Shown piece by piece: positions 38,673 through 48,537 of a stretch of 64,000 nt of DNA (the first letter of the stretch is position 1; every line of letters begins with the position of its first letter). Source of the DNA: Helopsaltes ochotensis. Taxonomy: Eukaryota; Chordata; Aves; Passeriformes; Locustellidae. The stretch lies in contig VXBM01001657.1 of NCBI GenBank assembly GCA_013400155.1, positions 72,921 through 136,920 on the forward strand, in the 5' to 3' direction. The notes under the pieces are model-generated. The model made no database searches, was not told the origin of the DNA, and worked only from the letters and a program-made list of their open reading frames with translations. The position numbers were made by a program, and so were the translations under genes.

Positions 38673-38792
38673 AATGTCTTCCTGTTGTAAAGGGTAACAG
38701 TGCCACTGTCTTTGCTAATAGTTTCAAGTTTGTGCCTGCCTTGAAAGTATCCCAAAAATTAGGCAATGATTTTATTCCTGACACACTTTGAG

Positions 38793-39601
38793 ATAATTTA
38801 AATTTGGATTAATCAACAGTAGATGGCAGCTTCCAGTTCCATCACTCAATGAGGAAAACTACTATGTATTGTTTGATCAGGTGCCATGTAATTAAGTAGA
38901 TTTCTATGTCCCTTTTATGTGTTCATGTCTAAAACTAGAAGACACAAATGTGGCCAAACAGTCTAAAAGGAAGATCGTGGCCTGATTTAACTACCAGGCC
39001 CACAGTTCATTATATCAAAATAAAGTCCCCTGTGTGCAAAAGCCAGTGTATCAGGGTATGGCTGTGTATCAATCAGTCAAAGATTGTTACAATTTAGTCT
39101 AAAACAAGTATTAAAATTCTGTAAAACTACAAAAAATAATTTCTTACACTTCCTTAACTTCCAAATATAGGTATGAATTTTTTAGGTTTACTTGATTAAA
39201 TACAAGTTGAAGCATTCAACCATATATGTTCTTCAGGTCTATTTACTCTAGGGAAACAGCCACTGAAATTTAATGGCAGTGAACCAAAACATGATGAACT
39301 GAGGCAATTTCAGTTTTGCTGACCATTGCTCCAGGTCATTGTAATTTAATGAGTAGTAATCCTATTTAAAATATGTTACAGGCTGCAAGGTGCCTGCTGG
39401 GAGAAAGCTGGTACGCATGAACAGATCAATATGTACTGTGTGCATTCGACCATTCAATAATCGATTCACCCTTGTTATGAGAAAATAAATGCTGAAATCC
39501 TAAAAGTTAATGTCTATAGAAAGCATTTACAAAGCTATCAAATTATTAAAAGTTTTTAAGGGTTCTTATTTGTTGCTTTTTGTTTTTAAATCTTTGTGCA
39601 G
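38793..39601. other. AT-rich sequence, no gene seen
   Basis: No recognisable gene or repeat. If the exon candidates downstream are real, this is upstream intron or promoter sequence. Confidence 0.45.
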
Positions 39602-39732
39602 TACAAGGTATATCTCACAGAAACACCCAGTTAACGCTAAGCTACTTGACTCCCAGTTTCATCCTAGGCTTGAAGAATGGCATTTAGATTCAAAGACTGC
39701 TATTACTTGGAGTGAAGAAACCTGGAGATCAA
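39602..39732 (+). other. Candidate internal exon (weak)
   Basis: A 131-bp open segment is bounded by an acceptor-like site with a T-rich tract ending TTTGTGCAG (AG at 39600-39601) and a donor-like CAA|GTAAAC (GT at 39733-39734). Its open frame reads S-T-R-Y-I-S-Q-K-H-P... to ...W-S-E-E-T-W-R-S. The first base completes a codon and one base is left over at the end (phase 1). The next candidate segment begins with exactly two spare bases, so the phases fit. I do not recognise the peptide, and splice-like signals of this quality occur often by chance in T-rich DNA. It could equally be non-coding RNA or nothing. Confidence 0.18.
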
Positions 39733-40784
39733 GTAAACTTTTTCTAGTTTAAAAAATTTAATGCAAATTCTTTGTTTGGTTTGGTTTTTTTTAGTCAACA
39801 TGTTTTCTTTAATACAGTTCTCTTTGGACCTGACTCTTAAAAGCAAAATAAATTTGCATTATATTTTTAAAGTTAGCATCAGAGACTCAAAAAGTATCAT
39901 TTTAATTTTTGTTCTTTTCTTTTTTTAATTATTATAAAATTGTAGGTCGGAAGCGTACCTGTTCAGTGAGTTCGTATTCCTTGGCCAAGCCTCAGCTTGA
40001 CCGAGGCTGGATCTAAGGGCAAATTTACTATCTACAATCAGCGATTCCTTGTTACAGGGTTCTCCTAGTTTTGTCTTTCTGACAGCCTTCCCAGGAATAA
40101 AAGTAAAAATTGCAAGGACATGCAATACAGAAATGGCCTGAAAACCTTTGTGCTCTGAAGGTTTCTGACAAGGTTGCTTTGCACACAAAAAATATGGACT
40201 GCGTCCTTTTTTTAATTGTGCAGGCTTTGCTGCTACAAGTGCAGAAAAATATAGTGACTACTATAGAGACTGGTCTTTAAGTGATGTTCACACCACACAT
40301 TTCAATTCCAAGGGTGTTCATACTTTGAACACCTAATTTAAGGTCTTGTGCTACCACGGATTTCAGGTCACTGACAAAGTCCAGCATTTCAGCTGTAGTG
40401 TTAATCTATCTGAGATGCCCAGATCCAGCTTTTCACATGTTATTTAAGTTTTGATAACCAAAGTATTTTGTGATGCTTATGCTAGCACTTCCAAAAAGGG
40501 ATGATTGAACTACCTCTTCATGTGGCATCATGAAAGTATTTGTAACAGATTTAATCTTTCATAGCCAAAATCACAAATATTAAACTGTCAATTTCAAATG
40601 TTCCAGCTTATCTTTCCTACAACCAGTTGCTAATAGTGTTTTAATGGCTATATTGTAGTAGATTTATTACCTTCCTAAATGGTTAATATTACAATTTTGT
40701 CTGTACTGGCTTTTGCAAGGCCCTCTCTGATAGCTTTACTCTCAGTCCACTTCTCAGTGTGTATTTTTTTTCTCTCTCTTTCAG

Positions 40785-40951
40785 ATGAAAGTGTTATTGA
40801 AGTCGGTCAGGAAAACAGCATAAACCTCCAAGTATCAAAGGTTTTTCTGCAGAATGATTCCTGGTCTCTCATTTTGAATGTGGAAGAAACCTTTCACATG
40901 CTTATAATTCTGCTTCCAGACAAATGTGTGCCAGACGTTCCCCAATCCTGA
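40785..40951 (+). other. Candidate terminal coding exon (weak)
   Basis: A strong acceptor-like tract (TTTTTTTTCTCTCTCTTTCAG, AG at 40783-40784) is followed by an open frame of 55 complete codons (E-S-V-I-E-V-G-Q-E-N... to ...D-V-P-Q-S) after two spare bases, ending at TGA 40949-40951. Joining to the 39602-39732 segment would keep the frame, making an Asn codon across the junction. AATAAA follows at 41108-41113, a plausible distance for a short 3' UTR. I recognise no protein family, domain or signal peptide. Coding status is unproven. The combination of acceptor, phase agreement, stop and poly(A) signal is why it is listed. Confidence 0.22.
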
Positions 40952-41107
40952 CAGCCCATTTACTGGGACAAGCAAAGACTTATTTCAGTGACCTATTACC
41001 AATCACTGGAAGACTCTGGAAGACAGAACAGCTTTGAGACTTACTTTCTTTTCTCTCCAGAGGATGAACCTAGTTTTCACTGTCTTTTTGACTGAAAGCA
41101 AATGTGG

Positions 41108-41113
41108 AATAAA
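41108..41113 (+). terminator. AATAAA after the candidate terminal exon
   Basis: Canonical poly(A) signal hexamer 157 bp after the TGA at 40951. AATAAA is common in AT-rich DNA, so this carries weight only together with the upstream exon-like segments. Confidence 0.25.
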
Positions 41114-41500
41114 GTCTATCACAAGTAAGATTTGGGCTTATATGTTGACAGCATATCCTTTTAGAGTTTCCTGCTACCCTGTGGCAAAACATTTATAGTA
41201 TCCAAAAAGATACTAATCACTGTACAGCCCTTATTCCTTTTAGCCTTCTCTTCTGCCTAAAATTCCCTAATGTTCTACTCTAACATTATAAAAGTTTCCT
41301 TCTGAATCCCAACAGACCAGGAGAACAGCTGTTCTTTTCTACCACGTACTTCTCCTGAAGTTAATTAAGTTCTTTCTCATAACTAAAACCTGTAGAGAGC
41401 TAAAATTAACAGCTACTTTAATTCTTCTGTATATCATGTTTCGTTGCAGTTTGCTTCTGGACAGACACTAGTCAGTGACTTCATTCCAGCCTAGAAGACT

Positions 41501-41588
41501 GGGGATTTTTGGGGGGGTGTGGGTTGTTTGGGGTTTTTTTAATTATTTTTGTTGTTGTTGGTTTTGGTTGTTGGGGGTGGGTTTGGGG
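41501..41588 (+). repeat. G/T-rich tract with G-quadruplex pattern
   Basis: G-runs of 4, 7, 3 and 4 at 41501-41504, 41511-41517, 41521-41523 and 41530-41533 are separated by loops of 6, 3 and 6 bases, which meets the usual G3+N1-7 rule. A second group (GGGGG, GGG, GGGG) lies at 41573-41588. Confidence 0.8.
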
Positions 41589-44538
41589 TTTTTCTGTGCC
41601 GATGTCAGTGCTACTTCTGTACATGCAAAGGTTGTGACTTTTTTTTGAACTCTAATGAGAGACTCCATTCATCCTCATCAGACAGAATGTCCAAATGCAT
41701 TAATCAAAATTATCAACTACTACAAATTTTTGGTTCTTAACCATTCATAAGACTCCACAAGTCTAGGGAAACCTGAAGGCTTACAGATACATTTCATAGA
41801 TTGAAGCTTGAATCCTCAGTCTCCCCATAATGTGGTGAAAAGAGGTGTTAGTTTCAGATATACACTCAAAGTGTAGGAGTTCACATTCATGCACAAAATA
41901 TTTGAATATTTAAGTCTAATTTTAAGGACTTGCATAACATTTAAATGATAAATAGATCCCATGATGTCCCTGATTAGGAAGATAATTTCTAGTAAATATT
42001 TCCAAATTGTTACTCAATATGACAACAAGAGCGACCTTTTTAAAATTTGTTTCCACACATACCAATTTAGCAAACTCTTGAGGTCGTAGCAAGAAAGAGA
42101 TTATGTCAGTGTGTATTGTTTTGGGGCTAATTTAGGAAGAAGCTTCCAAAGGGATCTCTCTAGAAAGCAGATTCAAGAGGCCCCTACTCTAACTGGTTCA
42201 GGAAAATATTTCCTTAGAGAAAAGTGGAAAAAAACTGTGTATTTAACAGCAAAGTATTCACAAGCATTAAAAAATGAATAATATTAAACAATAAAACCTC
42301 TCACTGTTCAGAAGAGATGGCAAATTCAGAAAGGCTTTTCGTGGGATGAAGCTTGGCTCACTCAATCTCTCATCAGTCTCTCCAGCACTGGAAAATGCCA
42401 TGGCCTGGGCCCCAGTGTGTCACAGGTGTGAGCTCCCGGTCTTTTTCTGAGTTTTCAGTCTAGAGTGGGGCTGATTAGTTCTAAGGAAAAAAAATAAAAA
42501 ACACCACACACCACACAGTCCGAGGAAATTTTCTGCTTCAGCTAGCTAAAAAAACCCTAAAATGCAAAGGAGAGCTTTCTCCTGCTGTCCATGCTGCAGA
42601 CAATACAGTCTGTGAGAAGGATGCAGGGGAGCAAGTACAGTTTCTGAAAACAAATTCCATGCTTCTTTTCTCCCACTTTGCTCTCAGAACAGTCTTAAAG
42701 GTGCAGAACTTAATATCCAGCATAAACAGAAAAGACGACTGGGATACAAGCATCATGAAGTTACCCTAGGACACAGTGTTAACTGAAAAAAAAGAAGCTT
42801 TAGTGCATCTATTTAATTATATTTAATGCATTCTAGTTAAGAAGAAACAGGATGTACTCCATGGGAAAATAAGTTTCATTACTGAAAAATTAGAAAAGTC
42901 ATAAATCTACAAATCTTTTTCAGAATCATGTGGAATATTATGTTTTTATCCAGAGGCACACCTAGGAAAAATTTAAAAGTACTCTATACAAATCTGAGAA
43001 TGGTGAGTAGAAAAATCCCCCATTATTATCATAAAACATACTTTCCCATCTGTGGGTCTGTGAGTAAGCACCTGTCTTTCACAGTGAGCCAGCAGATTCA
43101 GAAATACAGAAAAGTAATCAGGAATTTTTAAAGAGTCAAATAAGAAATAACATGCATGAAGAAAGGAAAGATAATTAAAAAATAGGATTTTTCCTCTTGT
43201 AGACACAAATTTCATGCATCTTCTAGTCTCTTGGGCTGAAAAAAGCATCTGGCTTGTCAGCAGAACAGGAGACAAAATAATAACAACAAACTGGTGAATG
43301 CATGATCCTTTTTTATCCTTATGTCTCTGTAGCTTTTATTATGGATTTGGGTTGCTAATGACCATTTATGCTTAGGAATATTTTTTGTCAATTTCAGAAG
43401 GCAGAAATCTGAGGCACTAGTCTTGGCAGACAGAAGGTGTCATGTAGATACTTCATGTAGATACTTAACAGAAGAGAATATTAATTTAAAGTAATAAATA
43501 ATTAAATCCTCTACATGGCTGGTGCTGAGGACCAAGGAAGTGATGGAACAATAGTATTTCAAAAGCTAAGGGCTTAGGCGGACTTCGGAGAATTTGGAAT
43601 GATATTACACTACAGTGTTTTTTGACCGAAGGAGTTTTCTCACACACCAGAAAACAGCACCATTTGACACAACAAACCGTCATTCCTCATAAGAGATTGT
43701 GTTCCATCTAGAGAAGATCGACACACAAAAAACCCATTCAGCTTTATGGCTTTAAAAGAGAAGTACAGAAAGATGAACATATTTCAGGAGATCTGTGGGC
43801 ATTGGTGTCATCCTCTTAAAAAACATGCACATATCCTTATAATACAGTTAACAAATTATTCATAACACATACTAATATTTCTTCTGTGATTGTTTCTGCA
43901 AGACACTTGGGTCATATTTAAGGATGGGAAAAGTGGAAAAACTTCATCAGAAGTTCATCAGGTAGTTAACCCAGAATGACAACTTTTGCAGATTAGGACT
44001 TCTTGAACTCTGAATGAAATTGTCAGTAACGCCAACATATTTTAAATTCAATTACCAACATAAATTTACGCTTCAAAGTTAAAGAAACTGAAGACTTCAA
44101 ATAAAGACATTCTTATGGTTTATTAGATTGCAATTCTGATCATTGATATTTCTCTGTATATTGATACAGTTTTCAGTGAGTCTGTAACTTCCATTGATTC
44201 AGCCGTACTCTTTCTCTAGAGTTCTCCAGTAGTTTATTTGTTATTCATGGAAGTATCTGGGCTTTAATAAAGATTTGTAGAGGAAAGAACTGTTCCCAAT
44301 TTTTTTTGCCTTTTCACTTCCAACTTTTTCACTTGAACTAGACGAAAATACCACAGAAAAGGTCTCATCTTCATTTCAGCACCGAATCCATCTCAGTAGC
44401 AGCAGCATTTAACTGCTTTCTGTACTATAAAACTAATTAGCAATCAGGGTAGTTATTCTCCAGAGAATATAATGCTAGTGAACAAAATTTGTGTGTCCTC
44501 TAGTGCTTTTCTCTATAAAATGCAGTACAAGCCATGAG

Positions 44539-44601
44539 TAAAAAAAAACAAAAAACAAAAAAACAAAACAAAACAAAAAAAAACAAAACCACAACCCACC
44601 C
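44539..44601. repeat. A-rich (CAAAA)n-like low-complexity tract
   Basis: Runs of A separated by single C, then ACCACAACCCACCC. It is the opposite-strand counterpart of the T/G tracts at 15.5 and 41.5 kb. Confidence 0.85.
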
Positions 44602-44959
44602 TGGTCTGTTCCCATACACAAATTTCTGTCTGTCTGTTTAAATCCCAGATTGCGTTTTGAGATAGACACTTATCTTGGTTTGAAAGACAGGCATCTGCCA
44701 AGGAAGGTGGAAACATCTCTTGGAATGGAGAATATGACCCCCTTCCCTCCAAATTATTACAACTTTGAAGTTAAGGGGCTTTCAGGCAAAGATGTCGGGA
44801 AAAAAATAACAGTTCTTTACAACTAAGTATATGTGTAACAAGGCAAACAAGAAACAACAATGTCAATACAACACACAAAAGAAAGAACAAACCAGAAAAC
44901 CAAATGAAGTCCCTTCCTGCTCTTTAAGCCCTCTCCCCTCGGTGCAGTTCCGCTCACGG

Positions 44960-44978
44960 CCGGCAGGGGCGCTGGCGG
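44960..44978 (+). promoter_or_regulatory. CTCF-like motif 1
   Basis: CCGGCAGGGGCGCTGGCGG closely fits the CTCF core consensus CC-N-N-N-AG-G-GGGCGC-T. Recognised by eye; no score computed. Confidence 0.55.
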
Positions 44979-45016
44979 CTCCCGGCGGGCAGGGCGGGGG
45001 CGGTGATTCCCCCGCG

Positions 45017-45035
45017 CCTGCAGGGGGCGCTGTGG
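45017..45035 (+). promoter_or_regulatory. CTCF-like motif 2 (strongest)
   Basis: CCTGCAGGGGGCGCTGTGG has the core CAGGGGGCGCT typical of strong CTCF sites. Same orientation as motif 1, 57 bp downstream of it. Confidence 0.65.
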
Positions 45036-45128
45036 GCCAGCTCCGTGCTCTTGCGGTAACGGCAGGCACAGCCGGTGGGACGGATGGAGCCGGGGCTTCC
45101 TTCACAAACCCTAAGGGGCAGCCGGCTG

Positions 45129-45142
45129 TGGCGCCCCTCTGG
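45129..45142 (-). promoter_or_regulatory. CTCF-like motif 3, opposite strand
   Basis: On the minus strand it reads CCAGAGGGGCGCCA, a good match to the CTCF core. Opposite orientation to motifs 1 and 2 and about 95 bp from motif 2. Confidence 0.5.
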
Positions 45143-45442
45143 ATAGCAATAGGAGCTGCAGCGGGCACCTCAGAACCAGGAAGCTGAAATGGCAGGGAGG
45201 GGCAAAGTCCTGGAGCAGTACAAGAGATGTTTCAAAAACGCAGCTGCGGCTGGAGCTGGACAGGCAGGCAGGGGTTGAAGGGCCACAGTCTAACAAAAAG
45301 CCCTGGAGCAGCGGCAGAGGCACCAGGAGGGCCGGCAGCAGCAGCCCGGCTCCCGAACGGGGCAGGGAGAGGAGGAGAGGCTCCCTGGAGCGGGGAAAGG
45401 GCTGGGGGATCCCGGGGTTTCCCCTGAGGCATCCCAGCAGAA

Positions 45443-46102
45443 TGTGAAAGGTCCTTTGTTTGGTGAGGTTGAGACATTAATTTCGAAGAATTAAGGATTT
45501 TAGGAAAGTTAAGATTATGGTTGCTGAGTTAGCTGAAGTAGAAAGATAAACTTTGTTTGCAGTTAACAGAAGCCGGATCTTAGATAAACTACCCCGGATC
45601 TAGTAACTCATTGCTCGTCAATTTTATGTTTGTGTAACTGTGCTTGTAATGAAAAACAGAATGTGGTAAACAGGACACAAGATAGGTGCAAACTGCCCAT
45701 GTTTGAAGGACCCATTGAACACAGAAAACTATAAGTTCTACCAAGGATTCAGTTGTCATGTATGCATTTAAAAGGCAGAAAGGTCAGAACAAAGAAGACT
45801 CATTTTACTTCTTCATTCTGGTGACCCCTCCCCAGAATAGATCCCCGACTCATTTCAGGGAACAAACTACGCATTCTTAATTGCCTTTTTGCCAATTAGC
45901 ATACGAAGTGAAAAACAGGAAGTGACAGGGGTCTGAATATGCATTTGTATTTTGTGTATTCAACACTTTGGTAAATAAAAGGCTTTGTAATTACCAGTGA
46001 TCTTTGCAGTGTGCAATAGGGAGTTATCCCACGCGCTGCCTGGCGTCGTAATAAACATACACTTTCTAACTTCAAACTGTTAGAGAGCTTTTGTCCATCA
46101 CA
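45443..46102 (+). mobile_element. Probable solo LTR, plus strand
   Basis: An AT-richer 660-bp block between two GC-rich segments. It begins TGTGAAAGG and ends CCATCACA, so the ends are inverted copies (TGTGA/TCACA). Internal order fits a plus-strand LTR: a TATA-like AAATAAAAGG at about 45973-45982, then AATAAA at 46050-46055, then a short U5-like end. No clear target-site duplication is seen: the flanks are CAGAA on the left and GTTGG on the right. An alternative left edge at 45464 would leave TTTGG/GTTGG flanks, a 5-bp duplication with one mismatch. No retroviral genes are attached. Family is not assigned. Confidence 0.6.
46050..46055 (+). terminator. LTR poly(A) signal AATAAA
   Basis: Lies about 70 bp after the TATA-like site and about 47 bp before the LTR end, a normal R-U5 arrangement. 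Confidence 0.5.
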
Positions 46103-46149
46103 GTTGGATATCGATATTAGATCGATATTCGTATTTTAATAATTCCAAG

Positions 46150-46480
46150 GTAGGGTGTTGATAATGTCCCAGTGCAAAGGCTGCTTGTAGGGGCAGAGCT
46201 CCACTCACGGTAGAAGAAAGGCAGCAGGAGCCAGAGTCCCGCAGTGGTGGGGAGTTCTTCCCAAGGCAGCTGCCGCCTCCTTCCCCCTCCGGACGCCGAG
46301 AGAGTGCAAGAGAGCAAGGAGCTGCACCCAGCTCCCTTTTCCCCAGCCCAGTTCTCACGGTATCTCTGCCCCTCCACAAGAAACTCCCAGGTAAATAGAG
46401 AGAGCAGCCAGCTGGACCCTTCCCCTGAGCTGTGGCCAGCTTTTTTGGCTCTCTTAAGTACCCAGTCGCTATTGTCTCCT
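46150..46480. other. GC-raised segment right of the LTR
   Basis: About 330 bp of G+C-richer sequence with some CpG. Overlapping minus-strand frames (93 and 123 codons) and a 103-codon plus frame are not recognised. It may be the other half of the island at 44930-45442 separated by LTR insertion, or a separate minus-strand repeat. Between it and the LTR lies a palindromic stretch ATATCGATAT (46108-46117). Confidence 0.4.
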
Positions 46481-48277
46481 AACAACACATATGGGGGAAA
46501 ATTCTTTGACAGAAAGAAACTAAAGAATCCTAAACCCCAACACCACTACAATTAGCCAATTAAGGGCTAAATTAGGATTACTGTAGGTGGTGCAAAATAG
46601 AAGAGAGACACAAAAGCATTGCCTCAAGGCTTTCAGTCTGCAGGAGGCTGCAGCAATAATAATGCCCTCAGGCACACTTGCAGGGATGCAGGGCTGCCTC
46701 GTGATGCTCACTGCATTTTATTCCAAGCAATATGCATTTGATCAGGCCTCCAAAGGCTGTTTGATAGACCACAGACAGCTGAAGCTGAATAGGGTGTTTC
46801 TCATATTCAGAGAGCATAATGGGCAGAAAAAACGGAAAATCTTTTTAGATTCTGTGTAAATGAAGAAAATAGAGAATAATGGGGAGGGGAAGAAAAACAC
46901 AATACTCATTGTGTCATTACAACAGCAGGACAATCTGTACAGTGATAGCCAAGGAGGTGAGACCTTACACACGAAATCAAATATGTGCCTGTTTACTCCA
47001 TATGGGAAAGAAGAAGATAGGCTTAGTTTTTCTAATTGGAAAAAAGAGCATGAATGAGGTCCTTGTGAAGGTATGAAAAACAATATAACAGTGTATTCAT
47101 TTACACCCCAGAGATATATGAAAAATAGTTTAACATGGAGGCATGCTTTGTATACATGACTTCCTACAAGTCTAGAAAGCTGTAGGAAAAGTGTTAGAAC
47201 TGATAGTAGCTCCACCATTTCTAATCATTTACAGTCTCCCTGGATATTCAGTAAGTAGCCTCATTTCAGCTCATAAAATCATTGCTTGAGATCAAATGCA
47301 ATTATGGGTTCTAACATTTTTTGATGCTATAGGCTTCTTGCTACTTCACCAGAACTTATGAATATTTTATTTCCTTACAATTTTGTTACCTGCTATTATG
47401 GATGAAAGGGATGTGTGATTTATCTAACTAGGATAAGGAACTTAAAACAGGATTCTTATCCTCTCTCCTCAGACTGCAGTGGCACTGGACTTTATTTAAA
47501 CCACAGTAATTTCTAATTGACAAACATAATCATAACGTTTAGCTTTGAAAATCTTTAATTTGCCATTTCTTTCATTGTGGCTGCTGAACTATGCAAGTGT
47601 ATTTTATTCTGAAGTTGATAATTTGATTTTACTTCTATAATGTGATAGAAGAGATATAGAAGATCTTGAAATTGCCAGAATAACACCAGATCTGAACACG
47701 TGATTTGACAGACAATGTCCTAGTTACCTGTTTGTGTATAGAATTGAAGGGTATATCTGAAGATACTGGCATTCAAAAATATTTGTATTTAATATAAATT
47801 TGTCTGGAATAGGTCTATCAACATCTTGTTGTAAGCATTTGATAAATTAAATTTGTGTTGTTTTTATTGGACACAAGATGTGGTTTTCTAAGCATTCCAG
47901 TTAGATCAAAATTTCTCTGAAATTTAAGTTTCTGGAATGAATAATAGTATTTAAGATTCTGATTACCATACATTCTGACTGTACCTTTTATGGAATATGT
48001 AGAACCATTAATGACATTTATCTTAATTTTCTTTATATATATCTATTATTCACAGGTGCTAGCTGTATTTTCCACTCATAAAGAGCTAAATTTGTAGGTA
48101 GTCTTTGAGCTGTTCACTCTATTCTACTCACGCTGGTTAGGTTTCTGTTCATTGGACTCTATTTTTTAGCAACAGAACTATCAACTATTAGTATGCCACA
48201 GAAATATGTTTTCCTAAATCATCTGACTGCATTTGACTTTTGTAAGTATTGTAGAGACTTAACCAAAACATATGTAA
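46481..48277. other. AT-rich sequence, no gene seen
   Basis: The longest frame (158 codons on minus, 46742-47218) is rich in F, S and L from pyrimidine-rich composition, and I see no family resemblance. No repeat recognised. Confidence 0.5.
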
Positions 48278-48537
48278 GGGCCGGTTGGGCATCAGTCAGT
48301 GGGTGAACAACTCTATTATGCATCACTTTTTTGTCTTGAGGTCTATTCCTCTCTTTTCCTTTATTATTTTTATTGTTGCTCTTATTATAATGTTTTATTT
48401 TATTTCAGTGATTAAGCTGTTCTTATTTCAAAGCCCAGGCTTTTTTTGATTCTCCTTCTCATCCAACCAGGGGTAGAGGAGAGAGAACAAGAGCAGCTGC
48501 CCTGAACTTAGTTGCTGGCTGGGATTAAACCTTGTGC
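48278..48537 (+). mobile_element. Avian ERVL-type LTR fragment, 3' part
   Basis: This follows the end of an LTR that is very common in bird genomes. It runs from 'gttgggcatcagtcagtggg' near 48283 through 'attatgcatcactttttt' near 48315 and a T-rich (TTATTATTTTTATT) region. It then has a degenerate poly(A)-signal area 'gattaagctgttcttatttc' near 48410, the 'attctccttctcatccaacc' block and 'gttgctggctgggattaaac' at 48511-48530, just before the LTR end. The upstream U3 part is not recognised, so the copy is truncated or eroded. The family is recalled, not searched. Confidence 0.75.

Larger units (their letters stand above)
41114..44925. other. AT-rich sequence with two low-complexity tracts, no gene seen
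   Basis: Contains a G/T-rich tract with G-runs (41501-41588, listed separately), a 13-bp direct repeat CATGTAGATACTT at 43441-43466, and an A/C low-complexity tract at 44539-44601. Short GC-raised patch near 42330-42460. No gene recognised. Confidence 0.5.
44930..45442. promoter_or_regulatory. GC/CpG-rich island, left part
   Basis: An abrupt change from AT-rich sequence to GC-rich sequence with many CpG dinucleotides over about 510 bp, the most CpG-rich stretch in the window. It contains three CTCF-like motifs, listed separately. Open frames of 66-118 codons on both strands are what GC-rich DNA gives by chance, and none is recognisable. It could be an unmethylated regulatory island (promoter or insulator) or part of a GC-rich mobile element. 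It is followed directly by a probable LTR. Confidence 0.55.

Noticed and set aside
38515..38692. Exon candidate over the second copy of the 89-bp duplication
   Set aside because: A donor-like AAGG|GTAACA exists, but its phase does not fit the next candidate exon at 39602 and the duplicated unit shifts frame. Kept only as part of the duplication finding.
44831..45477. Overlapping frames of 66-118 codons on both strands
   Set aside because: GC-rich DNA has few stop codons. The products are low-complexity Ala/Gly/Pro-rich and differ on each strand with no domain.
46742..47218. 158-codon minus-strand frame
   Set aside because: Composition is dominated by Phe, Ser and Leu from pyrimidine-rich sequence, with no recognisable domain or promoter.
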